Source: an uncultured Mediterranea sp. | GTDB lineage: Bacteria > Bacteroidota > Bacteroidia > Bacteroidales > Bacteroidaceae | Direction of reading: 5' to 3' | NCBI GenBank assembly: GCA_945831575.1 | Contig: CAMACX010000012.1 | Span: 1 to 64,000, forward strand | Length of the DNA stretch: 64,000 nucleotides | Shown here: positions 63,762 to 64,000 of the stretch, in pieces | Layout of the letters: each line of letters begins with the position of its first letter | How positions within the stretch are numbered: the stretch's first letter is position 1 | The notes under the pieces: generated by a model | Database searches by the model: none | The model's input: only the letters and a program-made list of their open reading frames with translations | What the model was told of the DNA's origin: nothing | Translations under genes and position numbers: made by a program

Positions 63762-64000
63762 ACCGATTCTTTTTTCTCCAATAGATGATAAGCAGGAAGC
63801 CGAAGATCATGCCGCCCAGGTGGGCGAAGTGGGCCACGTTGTCGGCGGGATTGTTGGCCAGGCCCGACATCAGCTCAATCACTGCATAGCCTGCCACGAA
63901 GTATTTTGCCTTGATGGGGAAGGGGAGTGGGAAGACGTACATCCGCTCGTTGGGGAAGAGCATCCCGAAGCCTAGCAGGATGGCATAGACCGCGCCTGAG
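63739..64000 (-). CDS. Second rhomboid protease, N-terminal part outside window
   Basis: The frame is open at the right edge. The visible end begins SGAVYAILLGFGMLFP, which is the Ser motif of rhomboids starting right at the window border, and continues to NVAHFAHLGGMIFGFLLIIYW with the catalytic His, ending in a short charged tail. The length of the remaining part fits the usual last two or three membrane segments. A tandem paralogue of the next gene. Confidence 0.85.
   Translation of the reverse strand, partial: SGAVYAILLGFGMLFPNERMYVFPLPFPIKAKYFVAGYAVIELMSGLANNPADNVAHFAHLGGMIFGFLLIIYWRKKNRYDGFYYN

Overview
The window looks like a chromosome segment of a gut-type Bacteroidales (Bacteroidaceae/Prevotellaceae-like). 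Evidence: SusC/SusD pair, many lipoproteins, Porin_O_P-like barrel, fused SecDF, fused-type KorA plus KorB, ATP-dependent PEP carboxykinase, and the Bacteroidetes promoter signature (TTTG about 19-20 bp before TAnnTTTG) in front of many genes. Coding sequence is GC-rich, so most genes carry long antisense shadow frames.

Layout. 1-2.1 kb: end-truncated MacB/FtsX-type permease (minus). 2.2 kb: two tandem perfect 17-bp palindromes in the divergent gap. 2.4-11.4 kb: membrane-spanning beta-propeller/AraC regulator, then a GH31 (PA14-containing) and a GH2 lipoprotein and a ComF-type phosphoribosyltransferase, closely spaced. 11.5-15.6 kb (minus): parE-coaD-S41 protease. 15.6-16.6 kb: a 200-bp nested palindromic element beside a wrecked proline-dehydrogenase/P5C-dehydrogenase (putA-like) gene. 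16.9-19.2 kb: porin-like barrel and nucleoside-gate membrane protein.

19.3-25.9 kb is the most interesting part: typA (minus), then a tyrosine recombinase gene enclosed by two inverted 19-bp copies of GTTACTCCGTAGGTAACGG, then a large collagen-like/coiled-coil surface lipoprotein resembling phase-variable S-layer proteins of Bacteroides. A near-consensus promoter lies just inside the left repeat and points out toward typA; the surface gene has no recognisable promoter of its own. Inversion would move the promoter from typA to the surface gene, with the recombinase riding inside. The given orientation reads as surface protein OFF.

25.9-33.3 kb: rpsO; a 1.2-kb gene-free stretch full of tandem and inverted repeats and remnants of a second AAA/DUF4143 ATPase; the intact ATPase; tex; an MsbA-like ABC exporter. 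Intergenic tandem repeats of 11, 22, 22 and 33 bp (all multiples of one helical turn) occur at four places in the window.

33.6-50.3 kb: a carbohydrate-use locus: AraC regulator (minus), divergent sugar porter, DUF5107/TPR protein, GH2-type enzyme, then a second promoter with SusC, SusD, a DUF6057-type membrane protein and a PD40 lipoprotein with a CxxCH motif. 50.5-56.1 kb: pckA, upp (22-bp tandem array starting inside its last codons), korB/korA. 56.3 kb: tRNA-Arg(CCU). 56.5-64 kb (minus): two rhomboid proteases, an EEP-family phosphodiesterase, an M3 metallopeptidase lipoprotein and secDF.

All assignments come from reading motifs by eye; no database search was run.
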